Positions 44,486 through 52,908 of a DNA stretch of 64,000 nucleotides are shown one piece after another. Position numbers and translations under genes: made by a program. Where the stretch lies: contig NZ_JRNC01000031.1 of assembly GCF_000758925.1 (NCBI RefSeq), positions 1 through 64,000 of the forward strand, in the 5' to 3' direction. Position 1 is the first letter of the stretch. Every line of letters starts with the position of its first letter. The notes beneath the pieces are model-generated. The model made no database searches, was not told where the DNA came from, and saw only the letters and a list, made by a program, of their open reading frames with translations. The DNA comes from Prevotella sp. S7-1-8. Its GTDB lineage: Bacteria > Bacteroidota > Bacteroidia > Bacteroidales > Bacteroidaceae.

Positions 44486-45271
44486 ATGAAAGACAAGAAA
44501 GCCGTAACACTGAAGACGTTGAATAAAAGCAACGTATGGTCCATACAAGAAAGCGACGTGTTTCGCATGTGGGAAGCCGCTGAGCGTGATGCCGACCTGA
44601 AAGACAACATGCGTCGTTACACAGACATCATTCGGAGTGCGTTTGAGCTTGAAGAGGTGAAGATAGATAAGCCAGAGGTCATCAAGAAATACGAGGAGCG
44701 CGGATTTAAAATCGGTACGACACGGGTGAACGACAACAACAAACAAAAAATAGCCATTAAAAAACGTCCCATCATGCGCGTGACCGATTTGACGTATGAA
44801 AACATACACCATATCTCCGCGTCAAAACTGATCGAAGTACTTGGCCGCAACTTTGGCGGCGGATGGGAATCGCTATCCCAAAGCGCCAAAGACATTATCA
44901 TGGCAGGATTTGACATCTCAACCAACACGCTACCACAAGACAGGCTTCACAAAGCCGGTGGTCTCTATGAGAAAAAAATAAAAGACGGCTACGAAGTACT
45001 CGAAATTCCCAAGGGCACATGGGCGGAGGCCATCTTTGCCAAGGAAAAACCAGAAATAGAGGTCAGACAAGCCAAGCCTGCCATAAAAATAGACCTTGAC
45101 GAGGAGGAAGAAGAAGAGCTACTGCCAGAAGAAGAAAACAACGAAGAGGAGGAAGAAGACGACTTTGACGAGGACAAGCTCACCGAGGAGAGCTATCGAA
45201 CCACCTACGACACCGATCCCAACGACTTGGAATACGAAGCCGAAGAGATAAGCGACGACACTGATTTCTGA
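44486..45271 (+). CDS. Conserved hypothetical protein with acidic tail
   Basis: 261 residues from the ATG at 44486. The folded part (about 1-190) has a charged N-terminal helical region and a compact segment with LIEVLGRNFGGGWESLSQSA, KDIIMAGFDISTNTL and GYEVLEIPKGTWAEAIFAKE. The last 70 residues are almost all Asp/Glu (runs of DEEEEEEL and EEENNEEEEEDDFDED). Such tails are seen in nucleic-acid mimics and in chaperone or ribosome-associated proteins, but nothing decides between them. Family not recognised. It has its own consensus promoter and a terminator at 45324-45355. Confidence 0.75.
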   Translation: MKDKKAVTLKTLNKSNVWSIQESDVFRMWEAAERDADLKDNMRRYTDIIRSAFELEEVKIDKPEVIKKYEERGFKIGTTRVNDNNKQKIAIKKRPIMRVTDLTYENIHHISASKLIEVLGRNFGGGWESLSQSAKDIIMAGFDISTNTLPQDRLHKAGGLYEKKIKDGYEVLEIPKGTWAEAIFAKEKPEIEVRQAKPAIKIDLDEEEEEELLPEEENNEEEEEDDFDEDKLTEESYRTTYDTDPNDLEYEAEEISDDTDF

Positions 45272-45323
45272 CCTACGGGCCACAAAGAGAAACCAACAAT
45301 ATAGATTATACACACCACCATTC

Positions 45324-45355
45324 ATCCCTCCCAAACATGTTTTGAGAGGGATTTT
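45324..45355 (+). terminator. Terminator after the acidic-tail protein
   Basis: Stem ATCCCTCCCAAA / TTTGAGAGGGAT (one C-A mismatch), 5-nt loop, then TTTT; about 50 bp after the stop. Confidence 0.8.
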
Positions 45356-45667
45356 CTATTTTGCGAGCCCATGTTAACACACATCCCGGGCGCACAATCA
45401 AATGTCAACCAGCATGATATCGATCATCAAACAGGCCATGCGACGCAAGCATGGAAAAGGTAAATAATTCATTGAAAAAAAATGACATAAAGCCTCTTGT
45501 GCTTAACATGTTTGCAAACGACAAAACGTTTGCTTGCAAATACGCGAGCTTTGAGCGTTTTTCATAACATTCTGGAAATAAACTTTTTACGCCGAAAAAA
45601 GCTTGTTTTTGCGGCAAATAACTTTCCTTTCGTCTCGCCATTAGATATTAATCAGCGGGCGACAAAG

Positions 45668-45755
45668 CCGTAATGGCAATCCCACTAAAGCCTAAACGGC
45701 GCGCCATTGCACCCTAAACGGCGCGCCAATAGGTATCAATCGCCTCAAGACGCTA
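45668..45755. repeat. Tandem units of about 22 nt
   Basis: Two clear copies, CCTAAACGGCGCGCCATT at 45691 and CCTAAACGGCGCGCCAAT at 45713, exactly 22 bp apart. More diverged units lie on both sides (AAGCCGTAATGGC before, GGTATCAATCGCC after). Confidence 0.6.
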
Positions 45756-45982
45756 AAGCAAAGGGATAAAAAAAACAAGGAAATCGGTCTGTCGGCACAT
45801 TTTTGCTCTGTAGATTGACAGTAACTACCGACCTAAAATCTTGACGGTTTATTTGACACTTGCCATGATTTAGCAATCTTTCTTGTACAACAAAGGCGAG
45901 ACTGGCCATCAGGCCGGATAGCCCCCAAAACATCTGGTAAGTCTGGGCGTCGTTGTCATACCATACACGTGGGCATGGCTGC

Positions 45983-46642
45983 CTATAAAACAAAAACGTA
46001 GATCAAGGAATGGTACAACTGACATGCAAATATATATAGCAACAGCAAGGGCATGAGCTGTGAGCCTGCCGAGCAAAGACACTGTCCCACATCATACAAT
46101 CCTCGAAGCCTGCCACTGAGCATACCATAAGACACAGATACCGTGACGAGCATAAAAGCGATAGTAGGTATCAACCCTGCCGAGAAGCTGCCAGGGAACA
46201 ATTCGCCCGTGACACTCAGCAACACAGCATGCGGCAAGAGCGTGAGCAACATGACCACAACCACCTCCATCACAAACAACAAGCCACAACCACGAAGCGC
46301 AAAGCGTTGACGGGAGGTGATATGGGACGAACGCTCGTAGACAACAGACCTCAAAGCCTGCCATAACCCACTCGCCGACAAGCCACCCCACGCTATAAAA
46401 ATGACGATAAGGCTGACCAATGACGGTCCGGAGAGATTGCCTACAAACTCTCCAAAAAGCCACCTGGCACCACCCGAACTAATGAGCGAACGCATGGAGG
46501 CGTCAGGCATGGCCGCCGTAAGCAACCACGACAAAAAGACAAGCGCCACCTGTAGCAAAGCAAGCGCCAGTGACAAGACATAGATGGCAGAACGTATCTT
46601 TCGCCCTCTGCCCGGAGATGTAACAGCGTTGTCATTTTCCAT
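45983..46642 (-). CDS. Multi-pass membrane protein, AbgT-like N-terminal half
   Basis: 219 residues from the ATG at 46642; the TTG three codons upstream is less likely. About five hydrophobic helices are visible, near 16-42, 67-90, 115-138, 148-170 and 190-217. The segment RSLISSGGARWLFGEFVGNL then SGPSLVSLIVIFIAWGGLSA resembles the start of AbgT-family p-aminobenzoyl-glutamate transporters. Those are about 500 residues, so this would be a half-length or truncated relative; I see no frameshifted remainder nearby. The function is not assigned. A -7 element TACTTTTG lies 40 bp upstream (46689-46682). Confidence 0.65.
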   Translation of the reverse strand: MENDNAVTSPGRGRKIRSAIYVLSLALALLQVALVFLSWLLTAAMPDASMRSLISSGGARWLFGEFVGNLSGPSLVSLIVIFIAWGGLSASGLWQALRSVVYERSSHITSRQRFALRGCGLLFVMEVVVVMLLTLLPHAVLLSVTGELFPGSFSAGLIPTIAFMLVTVSVSYGMLSGRLRGLYDVGQCLCSAGSQLMPLLLLYIFACQLYHSLIYVFVL

Positions 46643-46681
46643 GCGTTTCAATGTGATTTTTTAATGTCAGCGGTTGTGAGG

Positions 46682-46689
46682 CAAAAGTA
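46682..46689 (-). promoter_or_regulatory. -7 element before the membrane protein
   Basis: Minus-strand TACTTTTG fits TAnnTTTG and starts 12 bp past the response regulator stop, so the membrane protein need not be read through from the two-component genes. No good -33. Confidence 0.4.
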
Positions 46690-46701
46690 ACAAATGCCAC
46701 A

Positions 46702-47427
46702 TCAATTTTCATCAGGACAAAGATTGTCCACATCAAGTATTCGGAGTTCCAACGCTCTCACCACAAGCCGAGTGGCGTTGACGCCAACGCTTCCTTTGCC
46801 CTCGGGAAAAAGTTTTTGGCTCAACTCGTTTTGTCGTTTTTCCAAACTCTTCACGCCAAAAGGCATGCCTCGCAGATTGGTAATTTGCTCCTTGGTGTAG
46901 CCCAAAGCCAAATGACGGAGAAAACGTTCGTCGTACTCGTCTATCTCATAATCCACAAGAGCCTCTTGTCTCATCAATTCCTTATTGACGCTACGTTTGA
47001 ACCTCCCCACTATTTTTTCAAGTATGGGTTGGTTGAACACCAACCGCTTGCCCTCCATCACATTGGCCACATCGCCACGAGTGAGCATCTCTCCAGTCTT
47101 GAGGATGATGCCATCGCAACCCGCGTCGAGCGCGTCGCCCCAAAGCTTCTCGTTGAGTATCTCACCCGTGAAAATGAGAATTTTAACCTCCGGATGGGCT
47201 TCCTTGGTGTAGCGGCACAGCTCCACGCCCACTGTCGTGGAGCCGCTCAATCCCAAATCGAGCAACACCAAGTCGGGCAGTTGTTGCTTGAGCAGCTTGA
47301 TATAGCTCTGCTCGTTGTCCGCCGTGCCAATGATATGGGCCTCGGGTATGTCATTTTCAATAATTCCAACGGTACCTTTAAGTTCCAAAGGCACATCTTC
47401 GACTATGATCACGTTAAAATCTTTCAT
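46702..47427 (-). CDS. Response regulator with LuxR-like output domain
   Basis: 241 residues. The receiver domain (about 1-125) has the acidic pair Glu10-Asp11 and the phosphoacceptor Asp57 in LVLLDLGLSG, Thr in IFTGE, and Lys in GIILKTGE. The output domain (about 160-235) has a LuxR-like helix-turn-helix pattern: LRHLALGYTKEQITNLRGMPFGVKSLEKRQNELSQKL. It lies 16 bp downstream of the sensor kinase gene and is its obvious partner. Regulated genes are not known; nothing else in the immediate neighbourhood is clearly under it. Confidence 0.9.
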   Translation of the reverse strand: MKDFNVIIVEDVPLELKGTVGIIENDIPEAHIIGTADNEQSYIKLLKQQLPDLVLLDLGLSGSTTVGVELCRYTKEAHPEVKILIFTGEILNEKLWGDALDAGCDGIILKTGEMLTRGDVANVMEGKRLVFNQPILEKIVGRFKRSVNKELMRQEALVDYEIDEYDERFLRHLALGYTKEQITNLRGMPFGVKSLEKRQNELSQKLFPEGKGSVGVNATRLVVRALELRILDVDNLCPDEN

Positions 47428-47443
47428 AACTATAATCGTTCGT

Positions 47444-50400
47444 TTAATCTTGTTTGTTATCAGCGTTGGTCATGGCTGCTATTTTTGTTGGCGCAGGCGC
47501 AAATCGCTTGGGCATCACTATGGTGAGTTTGACATATCCCTGCGGTGTGAGCGATGGGTTGATGCCGCAACGCCTGAGATTGGTTTGCTCGCCCATCTCG
47601 CGCGTAATTTGTTGGCAAACCAAAAATTTCAGGTCTATGGTATAGGGCGTGAACAGCCCATGGCACTGGTTCGCGTCCAATCTCAAAAGACTCATTAGCG
47701 CATCCATGACAACATATTTTTCATCGGCCTCACACTGCGACACCATTGGCATTTCGCCATGATTGGCATCTCTCAACAGTTCAAAAAGGAAATCCACTAC
47801 GTCCGCATCTATTCTCAATGGTGTAATTTGGTTCACCGCCTGCAACGAGAGGATATGGTAAAGCTCATGGTAATAGTTCACCAATTGTTCTATGCCATGA
47901 AGATTATCGTCTGTGCCATTGACAAGATGGCGTATGCGCGCGGGATAGTACATGGTTTCATGCTTCAATGTGGACAGGCAATTATCCAACACACTGTTAG
48001 ACACATGCAAGCGGTCGTTGTCCATCTCCAATCGTCTCAAGTTGTCCTCGGCCCATTCCATAGAGGTCTCTCGCTTGGACGTCTCATCGATAGAGAGCCT
48101 CAACGCCTGCCGAATACGGTTGACAATGGCATCTATATTTTCTTGTTGTTCTATGGAAATGGAGTATTTTTTAAAATCGTTTAACCGTTCTATCCCATGC
48201 AGTTTTTCCGTGTCTGGCATGTCGGACAGCAACAATTGATTCATAGCGTTGACACGGTCTATGCAGAAACGGTAATTGAGCCTGAAGCGATAATAGAGAA
48301 AATAATAAGCTGGGAAAATGACAGCGAGGAGCGACAGCAACAGTATGACAGCCACATTTTTGTTGGTCTCGCTCTTTTGCATGTTTCGCACATAGGCTGG
48401 CAACAAACCGTCGGCGCTGGCCTCGCGAAAGAGTTGGGTGTAGATACGATTGTTTTTTTGATACACATCCCATTGGTGCAGGGCCAAAGCGGCCACTGCC
48501 GTCTCGTTACTAATGTCAAGGGTGAGCGCTGTATCCGTTGGCTCTAAATAGTGGTGGCAGCTGTCGGCGTAGCGCATGGTCTCGGCATAGGTGCCTTTGA
48601 TGTTAGAGAAGTAAGCGCTATCGGCAAAGCGCGCGGCTTTCATGTTCGCGCCGCGAGCTGCCGCGATACGCTCGGCTGAGGTCATGGCAGAGGTGGCTCT
48701 ATAGGGATTGCCCTTAGGCTGGGCCATGATTTGAGCCGCGCCCCAATGCGCGCCAGCCAACAACAACAATGTCAAGGCGCGTCTCACCACACCCTTGGGC
48801 AGCCGAAATGCCAGGCGCGTTCCCCTGCCAACCTCGCTCTCGGCATAGATGGAGCACACTTTGAATATTCTACTGATTTTCTTGTATTTCTCAATGATGC
48901 CATTGCAGTTTTTCAAACCAAAGCCATGACCGCCCGTATAGGTCCGGTCAAAAATATGTCCAAGTTGGTCTTCGGCCATGCCCCGACCGTTATCCTCAAC
49001 GCTTATTTCCACATAATCGTCGGTTTCCACGCTGCTCACCCGCACCTTTCCGCCCTCCGGCGTGTATTTGCGGGCATTGTCGGCGATGGTATTGATCATG
49101 AAGAGCGTCAGCGTCTTGTCCGCCTTGACCACGCTATCCGTAGGCTCTACCTCAAGATCAATTCCTTTCATCTTGAAATTCATGTCGCCATGACTAACAA
49201 TATCAAAAAGTGACTGCAGCTCGAAGCTCTCTATTTTGAGTCCTATTTCTCCTTGACGCATTTGTATCCATTGGGTCAGCACATCATTGTAATCATTGAT
49301 ACTGTCGGTCAACTCTGCAATGTACTGATAGCGTCGCTGTCTCACGTATGGAGATTCGTCGCGTGTTTTCAGCCGTTTCACCTCGTTTTTCATACGGTCT
49401 ATCAGTGGCGTCACGGTGTTGGCCAATTGTATCTTGGCGCGCTGCTCAATGTTCAGGCGTTTGTTTTGACGCAAATGCTGTGACAAGACGTAGGTTTGCT
49501 CGCGAAGCCGGTCGTACCGTTCGTTCACGCGCTCCACACGCGTCTCGTTGCGTTTACGCCATTGGGTGAGGGGCTCAAGCAATGAGTCCAGCGAAAAACG
49601 AGCGTCGCCGCGACGTCGCATCACATCAAACGCCACGAGCAACACGCTCACCAAGATGATCATAAAGATTACCGCGGCGAGCATCATATTGAGTTGTGAC
49701 GACGACTTGTCAAGTTGGGCGGCTCGCGCCTCCAACTGCCTGTCTTGCCGAGTTTGCTCCTGCGTGTCGAGGTATAGGTTGCGGTTGCGGTCACTGTTCA
49801 CCTTGTCATCCATAGCAGAATAAACCAAACAGAGCTGCTCTCGTATGGAAGCCACAAGATCTGGAGCTTGATTGATGGCGGTGTCGCTCTCCAACGCCCT
49901 GCGCAAACATGCCAAAGCCGACTGATAATCCTTGATGCGCCAAAAGCACTCGGCAAGCGTTCTGTTGACGCCGGCTATCTGGTACACGTCTCCATAAGCC
50001 TGCAACATGTCGTGGGCGCGCTGCGCCAAATTGCCGGCCAAAAGGCTATCGGGCATCCTGTCGATGTTGATATACTTCATGGCAGGCAGGTTGTCGCGGA
50101 TGAGCATGGCTCTCGTGCGTGGATTTTGCAGACGCTCGCTCATGCCTTGCATGGCTTGGGCTTCCCAGTATGGATAATCATACTCGCGCGACAAGAGATA
50201 ACAGCGCATGAGATAATCAAACTCTTTTTGCGCCACATCTTTCTTGTTATCGGCTTTCACAATGCCACCGGCGCCGACGTTATACCAATAAGACAACTGT
50301 TGTGCCATGTCTTGCTGTATGCTACCGTTAGGATCGATTTCGGCAAGCGCGTTGACAGATTCTTGTATTAAACCTACATAATAGAAATAAGTAGACGCCA

Positions 50401-50893
50401 CAATGCTAAATTCTGACCTCGCATAAATAAGCCTTCTTGCGTAATGGGGCGAGAGCTGGTCCGACTCGTCGTCTATTCTGCGAAGCCTGCGCATGGCGCT
50501 TTCCCTATAAATGTAGAAGTCCTTGTTGCGCGACTGGCGCTGGCAGAGCCTCATCATCTGTATGTCGGCCACAAGAAGCTCCACTTGATTGTTAGTTTGG
50601 GCAAGCACTTTCCGCAACAAAGTGGCAGCCTTGGCATATTGCATGCGCGCCAAGCACACAAAAGCCAGATTGTTAAGAGCCTCCGCTCCGTCCACGCCCA
50701 AACTGTCAGAGAGGCGCAAACTCTTGCGAGCGTAAAACTCCGTGGAATCTAAATTTCGGTAATGAAAGGCGTAGGAAAGCTCGTTAAGCCGGTCTATCCG
50801 AACATCAGCCCTGTGGCCACAGCCCGAAACCAAGATAACCAAGAAGAAGGTTATCAATAACAATATTGGCTTATATCTACGCAATGTACCCAC
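47444..50893 (-). CDS. Large DUF5112/DUF5113-type sensor histidine kinase
   Basis: 1149 residues; start GTG at 50893. N terminus carries a lipoprotein-type signal (VSGC, Cys25). Residues 26-395 are TPR-like sensory repeats. A transmembrane helix is at 403-423. A first kinase module follows: helix pair about 455-545 and an ATPase domain with the N box MINTIADNARKY (599-610), DNGRGM (634-639) and GGHGFGLKN (654-662). A second helix (704-722), a second sensory segment (725-845), another transmembrane helix (847-870) and a C-terminal module to 1149 follow. In the first module the phosphoacceptor position reads ANTVTPL, Ala491 where His is expected. The second module carries HETMYYP (His978) but no ATPase boxes. 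It precedes the response regulator by 16 bp. Confidence 0.88.
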   Translation of the reverse strand: MGTLRRYKPILLLITFFLVILVSGCGHRADVRIDRLNELSYAFHYRNLDSTEFYARKSLRLSDSLGVDGAEALNNLAFVCLARMQYAKAATLLRKVLAQTNNQVELLVADIQMMRLCQRQSRNKDFYIYRESAMRRLRRIDDESDQLSPHYARRLIYARSEFSIVASTYFYYVGLIQESVNALAEIDPNGSIQQDMAQQLSYWYNVGAGGIVKADNKKDVAQKEFDYLMRCYLLSREYDYPYWEAQAMQGMSERLQNPRTRAMLIRDNLPAMKYINIDRMPDSLLAGNLAQRAHDMLQAYGDVYQIAGVNRTLAECFWRIKDYQSALACLRRALESDTAINQAPDLVASIREQLCLVYSAMDDKVNSDRNRNLYLDTQEQTRQDRQLEARAAQLDKSSSQLNMMLAAVIFMIILVSVLLVAFDVMRRRGDARFSLDSLLEPLTQWRKRNETRVERVNERYDRLREQTYVLSQHLRQNKRLNIEQRAKIQLANTVTPLIDRMKNEVKRLKTRDESPYVRQRRYQYIAELTDSINDYNDVLTQWIQMRQGEIGLKIESFELQSLFDIVSHGDMNFKMKGIDLEVEPTDSVVKADKTLTLFMINTIADNARKYTPEGGKVRVSSVETDDYVEISVEDNGRGMAEDQLGHIFDRTYTGGHGFGLKNCNGIIEKYKKISRIFKVCSIYAESEVGRGTRLAFRLPKGVVRRALTLLLLAGAHWGAAQIMAQPKGNPYRATSAMTSAERIAAARGANMKAARFADSAYFSNIKGTYAETMRYADSCHHYLEPTDTALTLDISNETAVAALALHQWDVYQKNNRIYTQLFREASADGLLPAYVRNMQKSETNKNVAVILLLSLLAVIFPAYYFLYYRFRLNYRFCIDRVNAMNQLLLSDMPDTEKLHGIERLNDFKKYSISIEQQENIDAIVNRIRQALRLSIDETSKRETSMEWAEDNLRRLEMDNDRLHVSNSVLDNCLSTLKHETMYYPARIRHLVNGTDDNLHGIEQLVNYYHELYHILSLQAVNQITPLRIDADVVDFLFELLRDANHGEMPMVSQCEADEKYVVMDALMSLLRLDANQCHGLFTPYTIDLKFLVCQQITREMGEQTNLRRCGINPSLTPQGYVKLTIVMPKRFAPAPTKIAAMTNADNKQD

Positions 50894-50983
50894 GGTAATA
50901 AAACAAAAGCAAGGTCACACATTAAAAAAGAGCGCTCAAAACGCATGCCTTCTTTAATCCGTGACCAAGTCATAAGTTTTCTA
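50894..50983 (-). terminator. Terminator between eda and the sensor kinase
   Basis: 18-nt arms 50913-50930 and 50949-50966 (GGTCAC and ATTAAA pairing, three mismatches) with an 18-nt loop. It is followed on the minus strand by a T-rich tract. It should insulate the kinase gene from eda transcription. Confidence 0.6.
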
Positions 50984-51655
50984 TCAGGCGCGAGCCGCCT
51001 TGATATATCCAAGCGCTTCCTTGCACTTTTCTGTGATAGCGTTCCAGTTGCCAGCCGCCACGACATCCTTGGGGAACAACTTGGAGCCCATGCCCACGCA
51101 TAGCACGCCGGCCTTGAACCACTCCGTGAGATTTTCCTTGTCGGGCGACACCGCGCCGGTTACCATGATATTAGACCAGCGCAACGGCCCGAGCACGTTC
51201 TTTACGAATGATGGTCCGCCTACGTTGCCAGCCGGAAACACTTTCGTTACATCGCAGCCCAAAGCCTGCGCGTCGCTTATTTCGGTCACGCTGCCGCATC
51301 CGGGGGAATATGGAACGAGCCTGCGATTGCACACAGGGGCTATCTCCGGAACAAAGTTTGGGCCTACGATAAAATTAGATCCCAACTGTATATAGAGCGC
51401 GGCGGTAGGCGCGTCAACCACCGTGCCAGCGCCAAGTATGAGCTCGGGGCACTCTTTGTCGGCCCATTTCACGAGCTCTCCAAAGATCTCATGCGCGAAA
51501 TCGCCTCGATTGGTGAACTCAAACACGCGCACGCCGCCATCGTAACACGCCTTGATAACATGCTTACAGATATTTATATCCTTGTTGAAAAACACGGGGA
51601 TCATACCGGTTTCTCCCATGGCTTCTATCACTTGTACCTTGTTAAACTTTGCCAT
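50984..51655 (-). CDS. eda: 2-keto-3-deoxy-6-phosphogluconate aldolase
   Basis: Class I TIM-barrel aldolase splitting KDPG to pyruvate and glyceraldehyde-3-phosphate. 223 residues. The Schiff-base Lys lies in CDVTKVFPAGNVGGPSFVKN (about 134-153). RVFEFTNRGDFAHE provides the catalytic Glu region and ILGAGTVVDAPTAALYIQLG the substrate loop. ISDAQALGCD precedes the lysine. It lies 34 bp after kdgK. Together they convert ketodeoxygluconate from pectin or alginate-type uronates to central metabolites. Confidence 0.95.
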   Translation of the reverse strand: MAKFNKVQVIEAMGETGMIPVFFNKDINICKHVIKACYDGGVRVFEFTNRGDFAHEIFGELVKWADKECPELILGAGTVVDAPTAALYIQLGSNFIVGPNFVPEIAPVCNRRLVPYSPGCGSVTEISDAQALGCDVTKVFPAGNVGGPSFVKNVLGPLRWSNIMVTGAVSPDKENLTEWFKAGVLCVGMGSKLFPKDVVAAGNWNAITEKCKEALGYIKAARA

Positions 51656-51689
51656 TGTCTTTTTTTTTAAATAGATTCATGTAGTGTTC

Positions 51690-52712
51690 TTATCGCTGCA
51701 CGCGACCATTGGCGTTGCCGCCAGCCAAGCTTTCCACCTCCTCGACGCTCACTTGGTTGAAATCTCCGGGTATGGTATGCTTCAAGGCGGATGCCGCCAC
51801 GGCAAACTCAAGGGCCTCGCCCTGTGTCTTTTTGGTCAACAATCCATGGATAAGGCCCCCCGAGAAAGAGTCGCCGCCACCCACGCGGTCTATGATTGGC
51901 TCGATATCATAACGCTTGCTCTCATAAAAATCGTTGCCATCGTAGATTAGAGCCTTCCATCCATTGCGCGAGGCGGAAAACGATTCGCGTAGTGTAGACA
52001 CCACGTATTTGAAACCAAACTCTTTCATCATTCCCTTGAAAATATTGTAATAGCCAGCGGCATCAGTTTTTCCGCCCTCCACGTCAGCGTCAGGTTTGAA
52101 ACCCAAGCACATCTGCGCGTCCTCCTCATTGCCTATGCACACGTCGACATATTGCATCAGCGAGCGCATCACGGAGATGGCCTTTTCCGAAGTCCAGAGT
52201 TTTTTGCGGTAGTTCAAGTCTACCGACACCGTCGCGCCATGACGTTTGGCAGCCTCGCAAGCGAGCTTGGTTATTCCCGCCGCTTTGTCCGAAATGGCTG
52301 GCGTGATGCCGCTCCAGTGAAACCAATCAGCTCCCTCCATGATAGCGTCAAAGTCGAAATCAGACGCGTCGGCATCGGCCATGGCGCTGTGAGCGCGGTC
52401 ATATATCACCTTGGAAGGGCGCATGGCGGCGCCAGTCTCCGCGTAATAAAGCCCCACGCGATCCCCACCGCGAGCTATATACCGCGTATTCACGCCATAT
52501 CTACGCAGCGCGTTCACCGCGACCTGCCCAATCTCATGCTTCGGCAACTTGCTCACGAAATAAGCGTCATGCCCATAATTGGCCACGCTCACGGCCACAT
52601 TGGCCTCGCCTCCACCCGGAATGACACGAAAATGCCCTGCTTGAACAAAACGATCGTTACCCTCTGGTGACAGACGAAGCATAATTTCACCTAATGTTAC
52701 AATTTTAGCCAT
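51690..52712 (-). CDS. kdgK: 2-keto-3-deoxygluconate kinase (PfkB family)
   Basis: Ribokinase-family sugar kinase, 340 residues. PfkB signature 1 is IPGGGEANVAVSVANYGHD (about 32-50), and signature 2 is RVGGGDSFSGGLIHGLL (about 280-296) with the catalytic Asp in GGGDSF. SVDLNYRKKLW is typical of KDG kinases. The pairing with eda and the divergent regulator supports KDG as substrate, though other sugars cannot be excluded. First gene of the two-gene operon; a -7 element lies at 52781-52774. Confidence 0.9.
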   Translation of the reverse strand: MAKIVTLGEIMLRLSPEGNDRFVQAGHFRVIPGGGEANVAVSVANYGHDAYFVSKLPKHEIGQVAVNALRRYGVNTRYIARGGDRVGLYYAETGAAMRPSKVIYDRAHSAMADADASDFDFDAIMEGADWFHWSGITPAISDKAAGITKLACEAAKRHGATVSVDLNYRKKLWTSEKAISVMRSLMQYVDVCIGNEEDAQMCLGFKPDADVEGGKTDAAGYYNIFKGMMKEFGFKYVVSTLRESFSASRNGWKALIYDGNDFYESKRYDIEPIIDRVGGGDSFSGGLIHGLLTKKTQGEALEFAVAASALKHTIPGDFNQVSVEEVESLAGGNANGRVQR

Positions 52713-52773
52713 GTTTTTTTACTTTAATTCTTTAATAATTGTTGTTTAGAGATTAATTCCCAAGTACTGTTTA

Positions 52774-52781
52774 CAAAAATA
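52774..52781 (-). promoter_or_regulatory. -7 element for kdgK-eda
   Basis: Minus-strand TATTTTTG about 62 bp before the kdgK start. No TTG at 19-21 bp, so a regulator-dependent or weak promoter is possible. Confidence 0.45.
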
Positions 52782-52799
52782 AAAAATAAAATCCAATTA

Positions 52800-52848
52800 A
52801 GCCCCACAAAAAAACAAAAACATTTTTTTTTCATTAAATAATGGGGCT
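52800..52848. promoter_or_regulatory. Inverted-repeat pair in the kdgK/regulator intergenic region
   Basis: AGCCCCA (52800-52806) and TGGGGCT (52842-52848) are perfect inverted arms 42 bp apart centre to centre, about four helical turns, between the two divergent promoters. They may be operator half-sites of the adjacent LacI-type regulator; that is inference. Confidence 0.35.
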
Positions 52849-52877
52849 GTATTTATAATCATTTCAACATTTATTAC

Positions 52878-52885
52878 TATTTTTG
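52878..52885 (+). promoter_or_regulatory. -7 element for the LacI-type regulator
   Basis: TATTTTTG, 23 bp before the ATG at 52909, so the leader is short. No -33 TTG at the right distance. Confidence 0.5.
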
Positions 52886-52908
52886 CACGTATATATTGCA
52901 TATATATT

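Larger units (their letters stand above)
45272..45982. other. Intergenic region with terminator and repeat tract
   Basis: 711 bp. It contains the terminator at 45324-45355, a short inverted repeat GCAAACG/CGTTTGC (45514-45533) and a tract of about 22-nt repeats (45668-45755). The remaining sequence is AT-rich. No gene is supported; the 82-codon frame near the right end has no recognisable features. Confidence 0.6.

Noticed and set aside
45745..45993. 82-codon minus-strand frame
   Set aside because: It overlaps a repeat-bearing intergenic region and the end of a membrane protein gene and has no protein features.
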